Source: Methyloversatilis discipulorum (GTDB taxonomy: Bacteria > Pseudomonadota > Gammaproteobacteria > Burkholderiales > Rhodocyclaceae). From it: a stretch of DNA of 64,000 bases. The translations under genes and the position numbers were made by a program. Shown one piece after another: positions 37,259-47,862 of the stretch (positions within the stretch are counted from its first letter, which is position 1; the number at the start of each line of letters is the position of its first letter). The stretch spans positions 23,129-87,128 of the forward strand of contig NZ_JADMJL010000015.1 in NCBI RefSeq assembly GCF_018780585.1. The letters are read 5' to 3'. The notes below the pieces were generated by a model. The model was not told the origin of the DNA. It was given only the letters and a program-made list of their open reading frames with translations, and made no database searches.

Positions 37259-40000
37259 TCAGAGTCGTTCGACTGCGTCGGAGTTCGACGCGTCGTCGAA
37301 CAGGCGCGACCAAATGGCACGGATGGCCGTGCGCTCGGCCACCACCTCGTCCTTCGGCACCCGGGCTTTCGGCGCATCGTTCAGCCGCAGGCCGTGCTGC
37401 AGGTGGCGCAGGCGGCGGTAGGCGTTGCCGGCGGCGACCGCGTCGAGCGCGGGCAGCAGGCCGACCTCCGAGGCGATGCGCAGCAGCGCGATATTGCCGA
37501 GGTTGCCGGTCAGCTCAGGATGCGCACCCGAATGGGCCAGCACCATGTACTGCACGGCGAACTCGAGGTCGATCAGACCGCCGGCGTCGTGCTTGATGTC
37601 GAACAGTTCGGACTTGTTGGCGTGGCCGTCCATCATCTTCTGCCGCATGTCCAGCACTTCGCGGCGCAGCGCGGCGACGTCGCGCGGCTGCGTCAGCAGG
37701 TCGCGGCGGATCGCCTCGAACTGCTCGCCGACCGCGGCGTCGCCGGCGCAGAAGCGGGCGCGCGTCAGCGCCTGGTGCTCCCACACCCAGGCCGACTTCT
37801 GCTGATAGTCGCGGAAGGCCTCGATCGAACTGACCAGCAGGCCGGACTCGCCATTCGGCCGCAGCCGGGTGTCGGTTTCGAACAGGATGCCGGCGCTGGT
37901 ATGGCTGGACAGCCAGGTGAGCATGCGCTGCGCCAGTCGCGCATAGGTTTCAGGCGCCGACTCGTGCGGGTCGTCGAACAGGAAGATGACGTCGAGGTCG
38001 GAGGCGTAGCCCAGCTCCTTGCCGCCCAGCTTGCCGTAGGCGATGACCGCGAAGCGCGGCGTGTCGCAGTGGCGACGGGTGAGCTTGCGCCAACACATGT
38101 CCAGCGTGATGCGCAGCATGACGTCGGCCAGCGCCGAGAGGTGGTCGGACAGGCGCTCGACCGACAGCTCGCCCGCCAGGTCGCGCGCCAGCAGCCGGAA
38201 CACCTGGGCGTGGTGGGCGTCGCGCATGGTGTCCATCTGCCGCTCGGTGTCGTCGCCCAGCTCGTCCAGTTGCTGGCGCAGCGCCTGCTCGAAGGCCGGC
38301 CAGTCGGGTTCGGCGGTGAGCAGGCGGGCGTCCAGCAGTTCGTCGAGCAGGATGGGATGGCGCACCAGATAGTTCGCCGCCCAGCTCGACGCGCCGATCA
38401 GCCGCGCCACCTGGCTCAGCGCCTGTGGAAACTCGGCCAGCAGCGCCAGATAGGCAGCCCGCCGGCTGATGGTTTCCAGCAGGTCGAGGCCGCGCAGCGC
38501 GGTGGCCGTGGGCTGCGGCGTGTCGCGGCAGGCTTCGAGCAGCTTGGGTACCAGCGCGTCGACGCGGGTGCGCGAGCTGTCGGGCAACTGGCGGTAGCGG
38601 CTGCCCGACTTGAAGGCGGACAGGCGGCGCGCCAGTTGTTCGGTGTCGTCGAAGCCCATGCCGTCGAGCGCGCTGTGGCAGTCATCGCACGGCGCGCTGT
38701 CCTGACCGATGTCCTGCCAGACGGCACGCGGCGTCGGCGTCGAGCTCTCCTGCGCGCCGAATACGGCGTCGAAATGGCGGCTCACGTGGCCGCGGTGGTG
38801 GTCCAGTTCGTCCAGCAGCGCGGCGTAATCGCCGAAGCCCATGGCCGAGGCGACCAGCGCCTGGTCCTCGGCGCTGGCCGGCAGCTTGTGTGTCTGCGCG
38901 TCCTCGACGTACTGCAGGCGGTGTTCGAGCCGGCGCAGGAAGACGTAGGCGGACTGCAGCTGTTCGACCGCGTCCTCGCCCAGCACGCCGCGCATCGCCA
39001 GCCGGTCAAGCACCTTCTGCGTCGGCCGGATCTGCAGCGCGCTCTCGCGGCCGCCGCGGATGAGCTGGAACACCTGGGCGATGAATTCGATCTCGCGGAT
39101 GCCACCCGGACCGAGCTTGATGTTGTCCGCCATGTCGCGGCGCGCCACCTCGCGGCGGATCTGCGCGTGCAGGTCGCGCATCGCGTTGATCGCGCCGAAA
39201 TCGAGGTATTTGCGGAACACGAAGGGCTTGCGCAACGATTCCAGTTCGTCATTGACGCCGCCGGTCAGCGCGCGCGCCTTGATCCAGGCGTAGCGCTCCC
39301 ATTCGCGGCCTTGCGTGACGAAGTAGTTCTCCAGCATGTCGAAGCTGCAGGCCAGCGGGCCGGAGTCGCCGTTCGGGCGCAGCCGCATGTCCACGCGGAA
39401 CACGAAGCCGTCGGCGGTCACGTCGGCCAGCAGTTCGATCACCTTGCGGCCGAGCCGGGTGAAAAAGTCGAAGTTGTCGATGCGCTTGCCCGGCCCGGTC
39501 GGCGTTTCGCCGTCGGTTTCGCCCGATTCCGGATAGACGAAGATGAAATCGACGTCGGAACTGACGTTCAGCTCGCGCCCGCCCAGCTTGCCCATGCCGA
39601 TGCAGATGAAGGGCTGCACGGCGTGGTCCGACTCGCCGCGCGGTTCGCCGAAGCGCTCGACCAGCGCGGCGCGCGCCTGATCGACCGCCACCCGCACCGT
39701 CTGTTCGGCCAGCAGTGTCATGCCCTCGGTCACCTCGTCCAGATCGGCCAGACCCGCCAGATCGCGCACGATCAGGTGGGCCATGGTGCGGGCGCGCAGC
39801 CGGCGCAGCGCCGATTTCAGCGCCGCCTCGTCACCGTGTCCGAACGGCGTCTGCGTCAGCCATTCGCCGAGCAGGGCCGCGCTGATCTGGGCCTGCAGCG
39901 TGCTGCCCAGCGCCTCTTCCAGCGCCGGCCGCGCGTCCAACAGGCGGGCGAGGTAGCGGCTGTGGCGGCGGGCGTGGGCGATGGCGGCGGGGGCGTCCAT
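37259..40000 (-). CDS. glnE: Bifunctional glutamine synthetase adenylyltransferase/deadenylase
   Basis: GlnE adds and removes AMP on glutamine synthetase in response to PII and glutamine. The 913-residue protein has two nucleotidyltransferase domains, each with the expected motif: GMGKLGGRELNVSSDVDFIF in the N-terminal half and AYGKLGGKELGYASDLDVIF in the C-terminal half. Each is followed by its GlnE linker or helical region (KLGPGGIREIEFIAQ; HDAGGLIDLEFAVQY). ATG 40000 fits the usual length; the frame stays open to 40429 but overlaps the divergent gene. It is divergent from the YhdP-like gene, 159 bp away. Confidence 0.95.
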   Translation of the reverse strand: MDAPAAIAHARRHSRYLARLLDARPALEEALGSTLQAQISAALLGEWLTQTPFGHGDEAALKSALRRLRARTMAHLIVRDLAGLADLDEVTEGMTLLAEQTVRVAVDQARAALVERFGEPRGESDHAVQPFICIGMGKLGGRELNVSSDVDFIFVYPESGETDGETPTGPGKRIDNFDFFTRLGRKVIELLADVTADGFVFRVDMRLRPNGDSGPLACSFDMLENYFVTQGREWERYAWIKARALTGGVNDELESLRKPFVFRKYLDFGAINAMRDLHAQIRREVARRDMADNIKLGPGGIREIEFIAQVFQLIRGGRESALQIRPTQKVLDRLAMRGVLGEDAVEQLQSAYVFLRRLEHRLQYVEDAQTHKLPASAEDQALVASAMGFGDYAALLDELDHHRGHVSRHFDAVFGAQESSTPTPRAVWQDIGQDSAPCDDCHSALDGMGFDDTEQLARRLSAFKSGSRYRQLPDSSRTRVDALVPKLLEACRDTPQPTATALRGLDLLETISRRAAYLALLAEFPQALSQVARLIGASSWAANYLVRHPILLDELLDARLLTAEPDWPAFEQALRQQLDELGDDTERQMDTMRDAHHAQVFRLLARDLAGELSVERLSDHLSALADVMLRITLDMCWRKLTRRHCDTPRFAVIAYGKLGGKELGYASDLDVIFLFDDPHESAPETYARLAQRMLTWLSSHTSAGILFETDTRLRPNGESGLLVSSIEAFRDYQQKSAWVWEHQALTRARFCAGDAAVGEQFEAIRRDLLTQPRDVAALRREVLDMRQKMMDGHANKSELFDIKHDAGGLIDLEFAVQYMVLAHSGAHPELTGNLGNIALLRIASEVGLLPALDAVAAGNAYRRLRHLQHGLRLNDAPKARVPKDEVVAERTAIRAIWSRLFDDASNSDAVERL

Positions 40001-40159
40001 GTCAGGCTTTCTCGTATGAAGATGGCGATTATGCAAAAAACCGCGGTGCGGGCCGGCATGTAAGCATGGCCTTACAAAGCGCGACAGCGCCTGCGTTGCG
40101 GGTAAACTCCCGCATCGTTCCATAAATGCAGTCATCGCCGGTTTGACTGCCCGCAAATC

Positions 40160-43100
40160 TTGTCCGACTCCGCCCACGCTGAACTCGCCGCCGCGGTCGC
40201 CACCGTCCGCGCGGCAGCGGCCCGCCCCATGTGGCGCCGTATCGCCGGGCGGCTGTTCGACGCGGCGCTGGTCGCCTACGTCGTCGTCGCCTGCATCGTG
40301 CTGGTCGCTCGCCACTGGGTGCTGCCCGAGGTGGACCAGCACCGCGCGCGCATCGAACAGGCGCTCGGCGACGCACTGCAGCGCCAGGTGCGCATCGACA
40401 GCCTGAGTGCCGACTGGAGCGGCCTGCACCCGCAGCTATCGCTGCGCGGCCTGACCCTGCTCGACGAAGCCGGCCAGCCGGCGCTGCGGCTGGAACAGGT
40501 CGAAGCGGCGCTCGGTTTTTCGTCGCTGGTGCGCGGCGAACTGCATCTGCACCGGCTCGACATCAACGGCCCCGACCTCTGGATACGACGCGAGGCCGAC
40601 GGCCGCTTCTTCGTCGCCGGTCTGGAAATAAGGCAGGACGGCGAGCGGGGTGGCTTCATGCGCTGGCTGCTGTCGCAGGGCCAGATCAATATCCGCGGCG
40701 CGCGGCTGGAATGGGACGACGCGCTGCGCGAAACCGCGCCGCCGCTGCAGCTCACCCAGGTCGATTTCCGCCTCGACAATTCCGGGCGCGACCACCGCTT
40801 CGGCCTGTCGGCGCGGCCGCCGAGCGAGCTGGCACAGCGACTGGACATCCGCGGCGACGTGACGCTGCCCGACCGCGAGGACTGGCGCAGCGCGTCGGGC
40901 GAACTGTTCGTGTCGCTCGAAGGCGCCGACATGGCCGTCTGGCAGACCTGGGTCGATTACCCGCTCGAACTGTCGCAGGGGCGCGGTGCGGCGCGCGCCT
41001 GGACGCGTTTCGACGGCGCCCGGCTGGCCGAGGTGACGGGCGAACTGGCGCTGGCCGACGTCCGCTTACGCCTGGCGCCCGAACTGCCGCTGCTCGACCT
41101 GGTCAGCCTGTCCGGCCGCGTCAGCGCCGAACAACTGAGCCAAGAGCGCGTCGTCGCCTCGGCCCGTCAGCTGCAGCTGGCGACCCGAGGCGGGCTGCGT
41201 GTGCAGCCGACCAGCATCGATCTGCGCTGGCAGGCGGCGGCCGGCAGCGAAGTGGAGCGTGGCGAGCTGTCGGCCAGTGCGCTCGATCTCGACGCGCTGA
41301 CCCGGCTGTCGGCCTACCTTCCGCTGCCCGACCCGGTGCGCGACCGGCTGCAGCGCCACGCGGCACAGGGCGTCGTGCATGAACTCGACGGCGGCTGGAC
41401 TGGCCCGCTGTCGGCGCCGACCGCCTTCCGCGTCAGCGCGCGACTGGAGCGCGTCGGTCTGCGCGCCGACGGCGCACTGCCCGGGGTCAGCGGGCTGAGC
41501 GGTCGCATCGAGGGCAGCGACGTGCGCGGCAGCGTGCAGATCGACGCGCCGGAGCTGGTGCTCGACCTGCCGGCGGTGTTCCCGCAGCCGGAAATTCCGT
41601 TCTCGCAGTTCAAGGCACGCGCCGGCTGGGCGCGCAGCGACGGCGAAACCGAGGTGGTGATCGAATCGCTCGCCTTCCGCAACGACGACGTGCAGGGTCA
41701 GGCGCGTGGGCGCTACCGCACGGCGGGCAACACGGCCGGCGAGATCGACATCGAAGCCAAACTGCTCGACGGCGATGCGCGGGCGGTGTGGCGCTATCTG
41801 CCGCTGGACATCGGTCCCGATACGCGCGACTGGCTGCGCACTGCGCTGACCGCGGGGCGCGCGCCGGAGGCGACGCTGAAGCTGCGCGGCCGGCTCGACG
41901 ATTTCCCGTTCGACCGTGGCCAGCCGGGCATCTTCCAGGTGAAGGTGAAGGCCGAGGACGTGACCGTCGACTTCGGCCCGAGTTGGCCGCCGCTGACCGG
42001 CCTGCGCGCCGATGTGCTGTTCGAGGGGCCGCGCATGCTCATCACTTCGCGCGACGGCCGCATCATGAACACGAAGCTGGGCCCGACCACGGCCGAGATT
42101 CCCGATCTCGACGCGGCCGAGGAGCTGCTGCTGGTGAAGGGCTCGACCAGCGGTGCGACCGCCGATTTCCTGCGCTACATCGACGCCAGCCCGGTGGCCG
42201 AACGCATCGACGGCTTCACCTCGACCATGCGCGCCGAGGGCAACGGCAAGCTGGCAATCGCACTCACCATCCCGCTGCGCCATTCGAAGGACACCAAGGT
42301 CGAGGGCGAGTACAGCTTCACCGCCAACAAGCTCGTACTGGACAGCACGCTGCCGCCGCTGACCGACGCGTCAGGCAAGGTGGCCTTCACCGACAGCACC
42401 CTGTCTATCCGCAGCGCCCAGGCCAGCGTGCTCGGCTTTCCGATGACACTGGATGTCGGCACCGGCGGCGGTGGCACGGTCAATGTAGACGTGCGCGGCC
42501 GCGCCTCGATGGAGGCGCTGCGCGCCCAGTTCGGCCAGCCGTGGATGGCGGCGCTGTCCGGCGTCGCCGGCTGGCAGGCGCGGCTGGGTGTGCGTCGCAA
42601 CGGCAGCGACATGACGCTGGAGGCCGATCTGTCACAGATCGCCTCGACCCTTCCGGCCCCGTTCGGCAAGGCCGCGGGCGAAGCGCTGGCGCTGAAGGTC
42701 GAGCGCATCGGCAGTCTCGACGCGCGCGAAGCGGCACGTCGAGGCCTGCCTGCACTGGGTGCCGAGCGCGAACTGCTGCGGATCGACGCGGGCCGGATGG
42801 GCAGCGCCGATATCGTCCGCCGCTCGACGCCGGGTGGCTGGGTGCTGGATCGAGGTGCGGTCGGTCTGCCACAGATGCCCGCCTTGCCCGATCAGGGGCT
42901 GGCGCTGGCCCTGACCACCGAAACGGTCGATCTCGATGCGCTGCGCCGTGCCTTTGCCGCGCCCGCGCAGCCAGGTGCGCCGGCGGCCGACGCTCTGCCG
43001 GTGTCGAGGGTGAAGCTCGACGCGAAGAATCTGCGTCTGTCCGGGCACTGGCTGGAGGCGGTGAAGATCGACGCGACGCGGCGCGGCGAGGTGTGGGATA

Positions 43101-44080
43101 TCGACCTTGCCAGCACCCAGGCACGCGGCCGCGTGAGTTGGAGCGAACAGGGCAAGGGTCAGGTGAAGGCGCGTTTCGAGCAGCTACGCATCGACACGGA
43201 GAATGAGGCGGGCGCCCAGGTCAGCAGCGTCGAGCCGGACGAGGAACTGGACGAATTGCCGGCGCTGGACATCGAGGCCGAGCGCTTCGTACTCGACGGG
43301 CGCAACCTGGGCCGGCTCGAGCTGCAGGCCAGCAACGAGCGCCGCGCCTGGCTGATCAACCGGCTGGCGCTGACCATGCCCGAGGGCAGTTTCGTCGCCA
43401 GCGGTGCATGGGGGCGCGCGCTGGCCGGCTTGCGCGCAACGCGCGAGACCCGGCTCGATTTCGTCATCGACAGCGAGGACGCCGGCAAGCTGCTCGATCG
43501 CCTCGGTCATGCCGGCGCGCTGCGCCGCGGTACTGCCGGCATGAAGGGCATGCTGCGCTGGCAGGGCAGTCCGCTGTCGATCGATTACCCGTCGCTGTCC
43601 GGATCGTTCGAGCTGAAGGCGAGCAACGGCCAGTTCAGCAAGATCAATCCGGGCGCCGGTCGCCTGCTCGGCATTCTCAGCCTGCAGTCGCTGCCGCGGC
43701 GCATCACGCTGGACTTCCGCGACGTGTTCAGCGAGGGTTTCGCCTTCGATCGCATCGAAGGAACGGTGGCGGTCGAGCGTGGCATCATGAACACCGACAA
43801 TCTCGAACTGGCCGGGCCGGCCGCGCGCGTGCAGATCAGTGGCAGTGCCAACATCGCCGCCGAAACCCAGAACCTGACGGTGAACGTCCAGCCGGCGCTG
43901 AGCGACAGCGTGTCGGTCGGCGCGCTGATCGCCAATCCGGCGGTCGGTGTGGCGACCTATCTGGCGCAGAAGGTACTGAAGGACCCGCTCGGGCAGATCT
44001 TCTCCTTCCGCTACGCGGTCACCGGTTCATGGGAGGATCCGCTGGTGGCCAAGCTGTCGACGGCGCCGGCGGCCGAATGA
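40160..44080 (+). CDS. YhdP-family AsmA-like envelope protein
   Basis: This 1306-residue protein has an N-terminal membrane helix (ALVAYVVVACIVLVARHWVL) and a very long periplasmic region of the AsmA/DUF3971 type, ending in an AsmA-like C-terminal domain (GSFELKASNGQFSKINPGAG and RLLGILSLQSLPRRI). YhdP relatives form long hydrophobic grooves that carry phospholipids toward the outer membrane. The first start is a TTG at 40160 with no clear ribosome-binding site; an ATG at 40229 would give 1283 residues and keep the membrane anchor. A nitrilase-type gene follows after 27 bases. Confidence 0.9.
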   Translation: MSDSAHAELAAAVATVRAAAARPMWRRIAGRLFDAALVAYVVVACIVLVARHWVLPEVDQHRARIEQALGDALQRQVRIDSLSADWSGLHPQLSLRGLTLLDEAGQPALRLEQVEAALGFSSLVRGELHLHRLDINGPDLWIRREADGRFFVAGLEIRQDGERGGFMRWLLSQGQINIRGARLEWDDALRETAPPLQLTQVDFRLDNSGRDHRFGLSARPPSELAQRLDIRGDVTLPDREDWRSASGELFVSLEGADMAVWQTWVDYPLELSQGRGAARAWTRFDGARLAEVTGELALADVRLRLAPELPLLDLVSLSGRVSAEQLSQERVVASARQLQLATRGGLRVQPTSIDLRWQAAAGSEVERGELSASALDLDALTRLSAYLPLPDPVRDRLQRHAAQGVVHELDGGWTGPLSAPTAFRVSARLERVGLRADGALPGVSGLSGRIEGSDVRGSVQIDAPELVLDLPAVFPQPEIPFSQFKARAGWARSDGETEVVIESLAFRNDDVQGQARGRYRTAGNTAGEIDIEAKLLDGDARAVWRYLPLDIGPDTRDWLRTALTAGRAPEATLKLRGRLDDFPFDRGQPGIFQVKVKAEDVTVDFGPSWPPLTGLRADVLFEGPRMLITSRDGRIMNTKLGPTTAEIPDLDAAEELLLVKGSTSGATADFLRYIDASPVAERIDGFTSTMRAEGNGKLAIALTIPLRHSKDTKVEGEYSFTANKLVLDSTLPPLTDASGKVAFTDSTLSIRSAQASVLGFPMTLDVGTGGGGTVNVDVRGRASMEALRAQFGQPWMAALSGVAGWQARLGVRRNGSDMTLEADLSQIASTLPAPFGKAAGEALALKVERIGSLDAREAARRGLPALGAERELLRIDAGRMGSADIVRRSTPGGWVLDRGAVGLPQMPALPDQGLALALTTETVDLDALRRAFAAPAQPGAPAADALPVSRVKLDAKNLRLSGHWLEAVKIDATRRGEVWDIDLASTQARGRVSWSEQGKGQVKARFEQLRIDTENEAGAQVSSVEPDEELDELPALDIEAERFVLDGRNLGRLELQASNERRAWLINRLALTMPEGSFVASGAWGRALAGLRATRETRLDFVIDSEDAGKLLDRLGHAGALRRGTAGMKGMLRWQGSPLSIDYPSLSGSFELKASNGQFSKINPGAGRLLGILSLQSLPRRITLDFRDVFSEGFAFDRIEGTVAVERGIMNTDNLELAGPAARVQISGSANIAAETQNLTVNVQPALSDSVSVGALIANPAVGVATYLAQKVLKDPLGQIFSFRYAVTGSWEDPLVAKLSTAPAAE

Positions 44081-44107
44081 GCCTGTCATCCGATTGAAAG
44101 GTGCGTC

Positions 44108-44926
44108 ATGAACACTACGACCAAGACCCGCGTTGCTGCCGTGCAGATGGTGTCCGGCCCGGTGGTGGCGGACAACCTGCGGGAAGCGGGGCACTGGATT
44201 GCCGAGGCGGCCCGTCAGGGCGCGCAGCTGGTGGCGCTGCCGGAGTACTTTCCGCTGATTTCCGGCGACGAGGCGGACAAGATAGGCATACGCGAATCAG
44301 AGGGCGAAGGCCCGATCCAGCGTTTCCTGTCCGACTGCGCGCGCCGGCACGGCATCTGGCTGATCGGCGGCTCGGTGCCGCTGGTGGCGGATGCCGCGAA
44401 CAAGGTCCGCAATACCTGCCTGGCCTACGGTCCGGACGGGAGCCAGGTGGCCCGTTACGACAAGGTCCATCTGTTCGCCTTCACCCGTGGCGCCGAGAAC
44501 TACGACGAGGCGCGGACGATCGAAGCCGGCCATCAGCCGGTATCGATCGAGACCCCTTTCGGCCGGGTCGGGCTGTCGATCTGCTACGACCTGCGCTTTC
44601 CGGAGTATTTCCGCGCGCTGGGCGACATGAAGCTGCTGGTGCTCGGTGCCGCCTTCACCGAAACCACCGGTCGGGCGCACTGGGAACTGCTGCTGCGCGC
44701 CCGCGCGGTGGAGAACCAGTGCTACGTACTGGCGGCGGCGCAGGGCGGCATGCACCCGTCCGGCCGGCGCACCTGGGGTGACTCGATGCTGATCGACCCG
44801 TGGGGCAATGTGATCAATCGCCTGGCGCGCGGCCCGGGCGTGGTCGTAGGTGATCTGGATTCGGACTATCTTGTTGAAATAAGGCAGAATCTTCCAGCCT
44901 TGGGCCACCGGCGCATCGCTTGCTGA
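44108..44926 (+). CDS. Nitrilase-superfamily amidase (Nit1/deaminated glutathione amidase type)
   Basis: The 272-residue protein has the nitrilase catalytic triad: Glu46 (LPEYFPL), Lys119 (YDKVHLF) and Cys159 (LSICYDLRFPE). The motif order and FTETTGRAHWELLLRARAVE fit the Nit1/NitFhit-like branch, whose members remove the amide from deaminated glutathione, a metabolite-repair reaction; the exact substrate is not provable here. Its neighbours (YhdP-like upstream, tldD downstream) form a common betaproteobacterial order. Confidence 0.9.
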   Translation: MNTTTKTRVAAVQMVSGPVVADNLREAGHWIAEAARQGAQLVALPEYFPLISGDEADKIGIRESEGEGPIQRFLSDCARRHGIWLIGGSVPLVADAANKVRNTCLAYGPDGSQVARYDKVHLFAFTRGAENYDEARTIEAGHQPVSIETPFGRVGLSICYDLRFPEYFRALGDMKLLVLGAAFTETTGRAHWELLLRARAVENQCYVLAAAQGGMHPSGRRTWGDSMLIDPWGNVINRLARGPGVVVGDLDSDYLVEIRQNLPALGHRRIAC

Positions 44927-44937
44927 GGTCTCCTCGA

Positions 44938-45720
44938 ATGAATGACCAAACCACTCGCAATCCGTCGAAATTTCCGCACACGCTTGCGGAAGTGACGGTC
45001 ATGGACGTCGAACGGCTGCGCTCGATGTGCATCGAGCAGGAGGACATTCCCGGTACGCGCGAAATGGCGCAGCAGAAGGACAAGTTCCGCGTGCGCCTGC
45101 TGAGCAGCGACAACGAGAAGCGCGAAGGCACCAGCCTGCTGATCGAGAAGATGTACTCGTGGCGCGGCTATCACACGAAGAAGCAGATCGACGAGGCGCC
45201 CAACCGCATCACCCTTGTAGCCGAGTTCGACGGCCACATCTACGGCACCATCACGGTCAATCTCGACTCCGACACCGGCCTGTCGGCCGACGAGACCTAT
45301 CCGGACGTGATGCACGCCCTGCGCGACGAAGGTCGCAAGGTGTGCGAGTTCGGCAAGTTCGCGGTCGAGCAGTCGGTGCGCTCGAAGCGGCTGATGGGCA
45401 CGCTGTTCCACCTGATGTGCATCTACGCCTTCCGCATCCAGGACTGCGACGATGTGCTGATCGAGGTGAACCCGCGCCACCGCGCCTTCTACGAGAAATA
45501 TCTCGACTTCGTTCCGGCCGCCGAGGAGCGCATGTGCAAGCGCGTCGGCGCGCCGGCCATCCTGCTGCGGCTGACGCGCGAGCTGTATCGCAGCCGCGTC
45601 GATGAACTGGGTGGCCGCTGGCGTGATCTGAAGGAAGAGAAATCGATGTACAAGTACTTCTTCCCGCGCCAGGAAGAGGACGCCATCGCCGAACGCCTGG
45701 GGCGTCCGGCGCGCAACTGA
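44938..45720 (+). CDS. FeeM-like N-acyl amino acid synthase / GNAT acyltransferase
   Basis: The 260-residue protein has a GNAT-type core resembling the FeeM N-acyl amino acid synthase fold: ITLVAEFDGHIYGTITVNLD, then VCEFGKFAVEQSVRSKRLMG and CDDVLIEVNPRHRAFYEKYL. FeeM enzymes transfer fatty acyl groups from acyl carrier protein to amino acids; here only family resemblance can be claimed. ATG 44938 is used; a TTG at 44920 in frame would add six residues. It starts 11 bases after the amidase and ends 18 bases before tldD. Confidence 0.75.
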   Translation: MNDQTTRNPSKFPHTLAEVTVMDVERLRSMCIEQEDIPGTREMAQQKDKFRVRLLSSDNEKREGTSLLIEKMYSWRGYHTKKQIDEAPNRITLVAEFDGHIYGTITVNLDSDTGLSADETYPDVMHALRDEGRKVCEFGKFAVEQSVRSKRLMGTLFHLMCIYAFRIQDCDDVLIEVNPRHRAFYEKYLDFVPAAEERMCKRVGAPAILLRLTRELYRSRVDELGGRWRDLKEEKSMYKYFFPRQEEDAIAERLGRPARN

Positions 45721-45738
45721 ACCAGGACTGATGCATTC

Positions 45739-47223
45739 ATGACCACCGGCTCCACCGTCAAGACCCGCGAACCGATGGCGCTCACCGGCGCCGACCTGAT
45801 GGGCACCGCGCGTGCCACGCTGCTCGCCCCCTTCGATCTCGACCGCGGCGAACTCGACCGCGTGTTCGGGCTGCTTGGCGGCCATCGCATCGACTACGCC
45901 GATCTCTACTTCCAGCACCAGTGCAGCGAGGCCTGGAGCCTGGAAGAGGGCATCGTCAAGTCCGGCAGCTTCAACATCGAACAGGGCGTCGGCGTACGCG
46001 CAATCCAGGGCGAGAAGACGGCCTTCGCCTATTCCGACGAGATCAGCCTGCCGGCGCTCGAAGCGGCGGCCCGCGCGACACGCGCGATCGCCTCGCAGGG
46101 GCAGAGCCTGAGCGCACGCACGGTGACCTCGGCCTCGCCGGTGCCGCTGTATTCGTCGCGCAATCCGCACGCCTCGCTCAGTGACACCGACAAGGTGAAG
46201 CTGCTCGAACGGCTCGAAAGCTACGCCCGCGCCGAGGACAGTCGCGTCACCCAGGTGATGGCACACATCGCCGGCACGCACGAGGTGGTGATGGTGATGC
46301 GCAGCGACGGCCACATGGCCGCCGACGTGCGTCCGCTGGTGCGGGTGTCGGTCACCGTCATCATGCAGGACGGCGATCGCCGCGAGCAGGGCTCCAGTGG
46401 CGGCGGTGGCCGTTTCGACTACGGCTATTTCACTGATGCGGTGCTGCGCGACTACGCGGCGAAGGCGGTGCATCAGGCACGCGTCAATCTCGACGCCCGC
46501 CCGGCGCCGGCCGGCACGATGAGCGTGGTGCTCGGCCCGGGCTGGCCCGGCATCCTGCTGCACGAGGCGATCGGCCACGGTCTGGAAGGCGATTTCAACC
46601 GCAAGGGCAGTTCCGCTTTCGCCGGCCGCATCGGCCAGCAGGTCGCGTCGCGCGGCGTCACCGTGGTCGACGATGGCACGCTGCCGAACCGCCGCGGCTC
46701 GCTGACCGTGGACGACGAAGGCAACCCGACCCGCTGCACCACGCTGATCGAGGACGGCATCCTGGTCGGCTACATGCAGGACAGCCTGAACGCCCGCCTG
46801 ATGGGCGTGGCGCCGACCGGCAACGGCCGCCGCGAAAGCTTCGCCCATCTGCCGATGCCGCGCATGACCAACACCTACATGCTGAACGGCGACCGCGAGC
46901 CGGAAGAGATCATCCGCTCGGTCAAGAAGGGCCTGTATGCGGTCAATTTCGGCGGCGGCCAGGTCGACATCACCAGCGGCAAGTTCGTGTTCTCGGGCGC
47001 CGAGGTGTACATGATCGAGAACGGGCGCGTGACCTACCCGGTCAAGGGTGCGACGCTGATCGGTAACGGCCCGGACGCGCTGACCCGCGTGTCGATGATC
47101 GGCAACGACATGGCGCTGGACAGCGGCGTCGGCACCTGCGGCAAGGAAGGGCAGAGCGTGCCGGTCGGCGTCGGTCAGCCGACGCTGCGCATCGACGGAC
47201 TGACCGTTGGAGGCACGGCCTGA
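45739..47223 (+). CDS. tldD: Metalloprotease TldD
   Basis: TldD forms a heterodimeric protease with TldE/PmbA that degrades unfolded peptides and processes modified peptides such as microcins. The 494-residue protein has the [12 protein letters not shown] motif (His275, Glu276, His280) that binds the metal, and other family stretches ([35 protein letters not shown]). The partner pmbA is not in the window. It is followed 17 bases later by a DUF2062 gene. Confidence 0.94.
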   Translation: MTTGSTVKTREPMALTGADLMGTARATLLAPFDLDRGELDRVFGLLGGHRIDYADLYFQHQCSEAWSLEEGIVKSGSFNIEQGVGVRAIQGEKTAFAYSDEISLPALEAAARATRAIASQGQSLSARTVTSASPVPLYSSRNPHASLSDTDKVKLLERLESYARAEDSRVTQVMAHIAGTHEVVMVMRSDGHMAADVRPLVRVSVTVIMQDGDRREQGSSGGGGRFDYGYFTDAVLRDYAAKAVHQARVNLDARPAPAGTMSVVLGPGWPGILLHEAIGHGLEGDFNRKGSSAFAGRIGQQVASRGVTVVDDGTLPNRRGSLTVDDEGNPTRCTTLIEDGILVGYMQDSLNARLMGVAPTGNGRRESFAHLPMPRMTNTYMLNGDREPEEIIRSVKKGLYAVNFGGGQVDITSGKFVFSGAEVYMIENGRVTYPVKGATLIGNGPDALTRVSMIGNDMALDSGVGTCGKEGQSVPVGVGQPTLRIDGLTVGGTA

Positions 47224-47240
47224 CGGTCAGTCGCAGCAGC

Positions 47241-47762
47241 ATGCTTACCTGGTTGAGACGCTGGTTCCCGACGCGCGAGCAGATCCTCTCCTCGCGCGTC
47301 GTCGCGCCGTTCGCCCATCACCTGCGCGACGACAGTCTGTGGCACGCCAACCGCCACAGCGTCGCGAAGGCGGTGTCGATCGGCCTGTTCTTCGGGCTGA
47401 TGATTCCGTTCGCCCAGTTCCTGTTCGCCATCGCCACTGCGCTCTTCCTGCGTGCGCACGTCGCGATCAGCGCCGGCTGCACGCTGATCACCAATCCGTT
47501 CACCTTCCCGCCGATCTACTGGGCGGCCTACGAACTGGGCAGCTTCGTGCTGGCCAAGCCGGCATCGGTCAGCGAGTCGTCGCAGATCGAACAGAGTGCG
47601 GAAAAGATCGGCGAGCTGGCGACCGGCTGGCTCGAAGGTTTCTGGATCTGGCTCAGCGCGGCCGGCCTGCCACTGGTGACCGGGCTGTTCATCATGGCCT
47701 GCAGCGCCTCGGTGATCGGCTATTTTGCGGTCCACCTGCTGTGGCGCGAGCGCCGCAACTGA
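47241..47762 (+). CDS. DUF2062 membrane protein
   Basis: The 173-residue protein shows the DUF2062 pattern: SVAKAVSIGLFFGLMIPFAQ, then CTLITNPFTFPPIYWAAYELG, with three to four hydrophobic helices. The function of the family is unknown. The ATG at 47241 lies shortly after the tldD stop and co-transcription is likely. Confidence 0.85.
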   Translation: MLTWLRRWFPTREQILSSRVVAPFAHHLRDDSLWHANRHSVAKAVSIGLFFGLMIPFAQFLFAIATALFLRAHVAISAGCTLITNPFTFPPIYWAAYELGSFVLAKPASVSESSQIEQSAEKIGELATGWLEGFWIWLSAAGLPLVTGLFIMACSASVIGYFAVHLLWRERRN

Positions 47763-47862
47763 GCCGGTCAGCATCCGCCTGAACGAAGGAAACCCCGCGC
47801 CGGGTTAGAATCCACCGCTTTGCAACGGCACACCTGCCGGCGCGGTACCGAACAACGTAGCC

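Noticed and set aside
37256..40063. A 935-codon open frame opposite glnE
   Set aside because: Same antisense effect; glnE on the other strand has clear conserved motifs across the whole length.
40060..40075. GTAAG...CTTAC inverted repeat between glnE and the YhdP-like gene
   Set aside because: Only five pairs with a six-base spacer, and no match to a known operator; likely chance.
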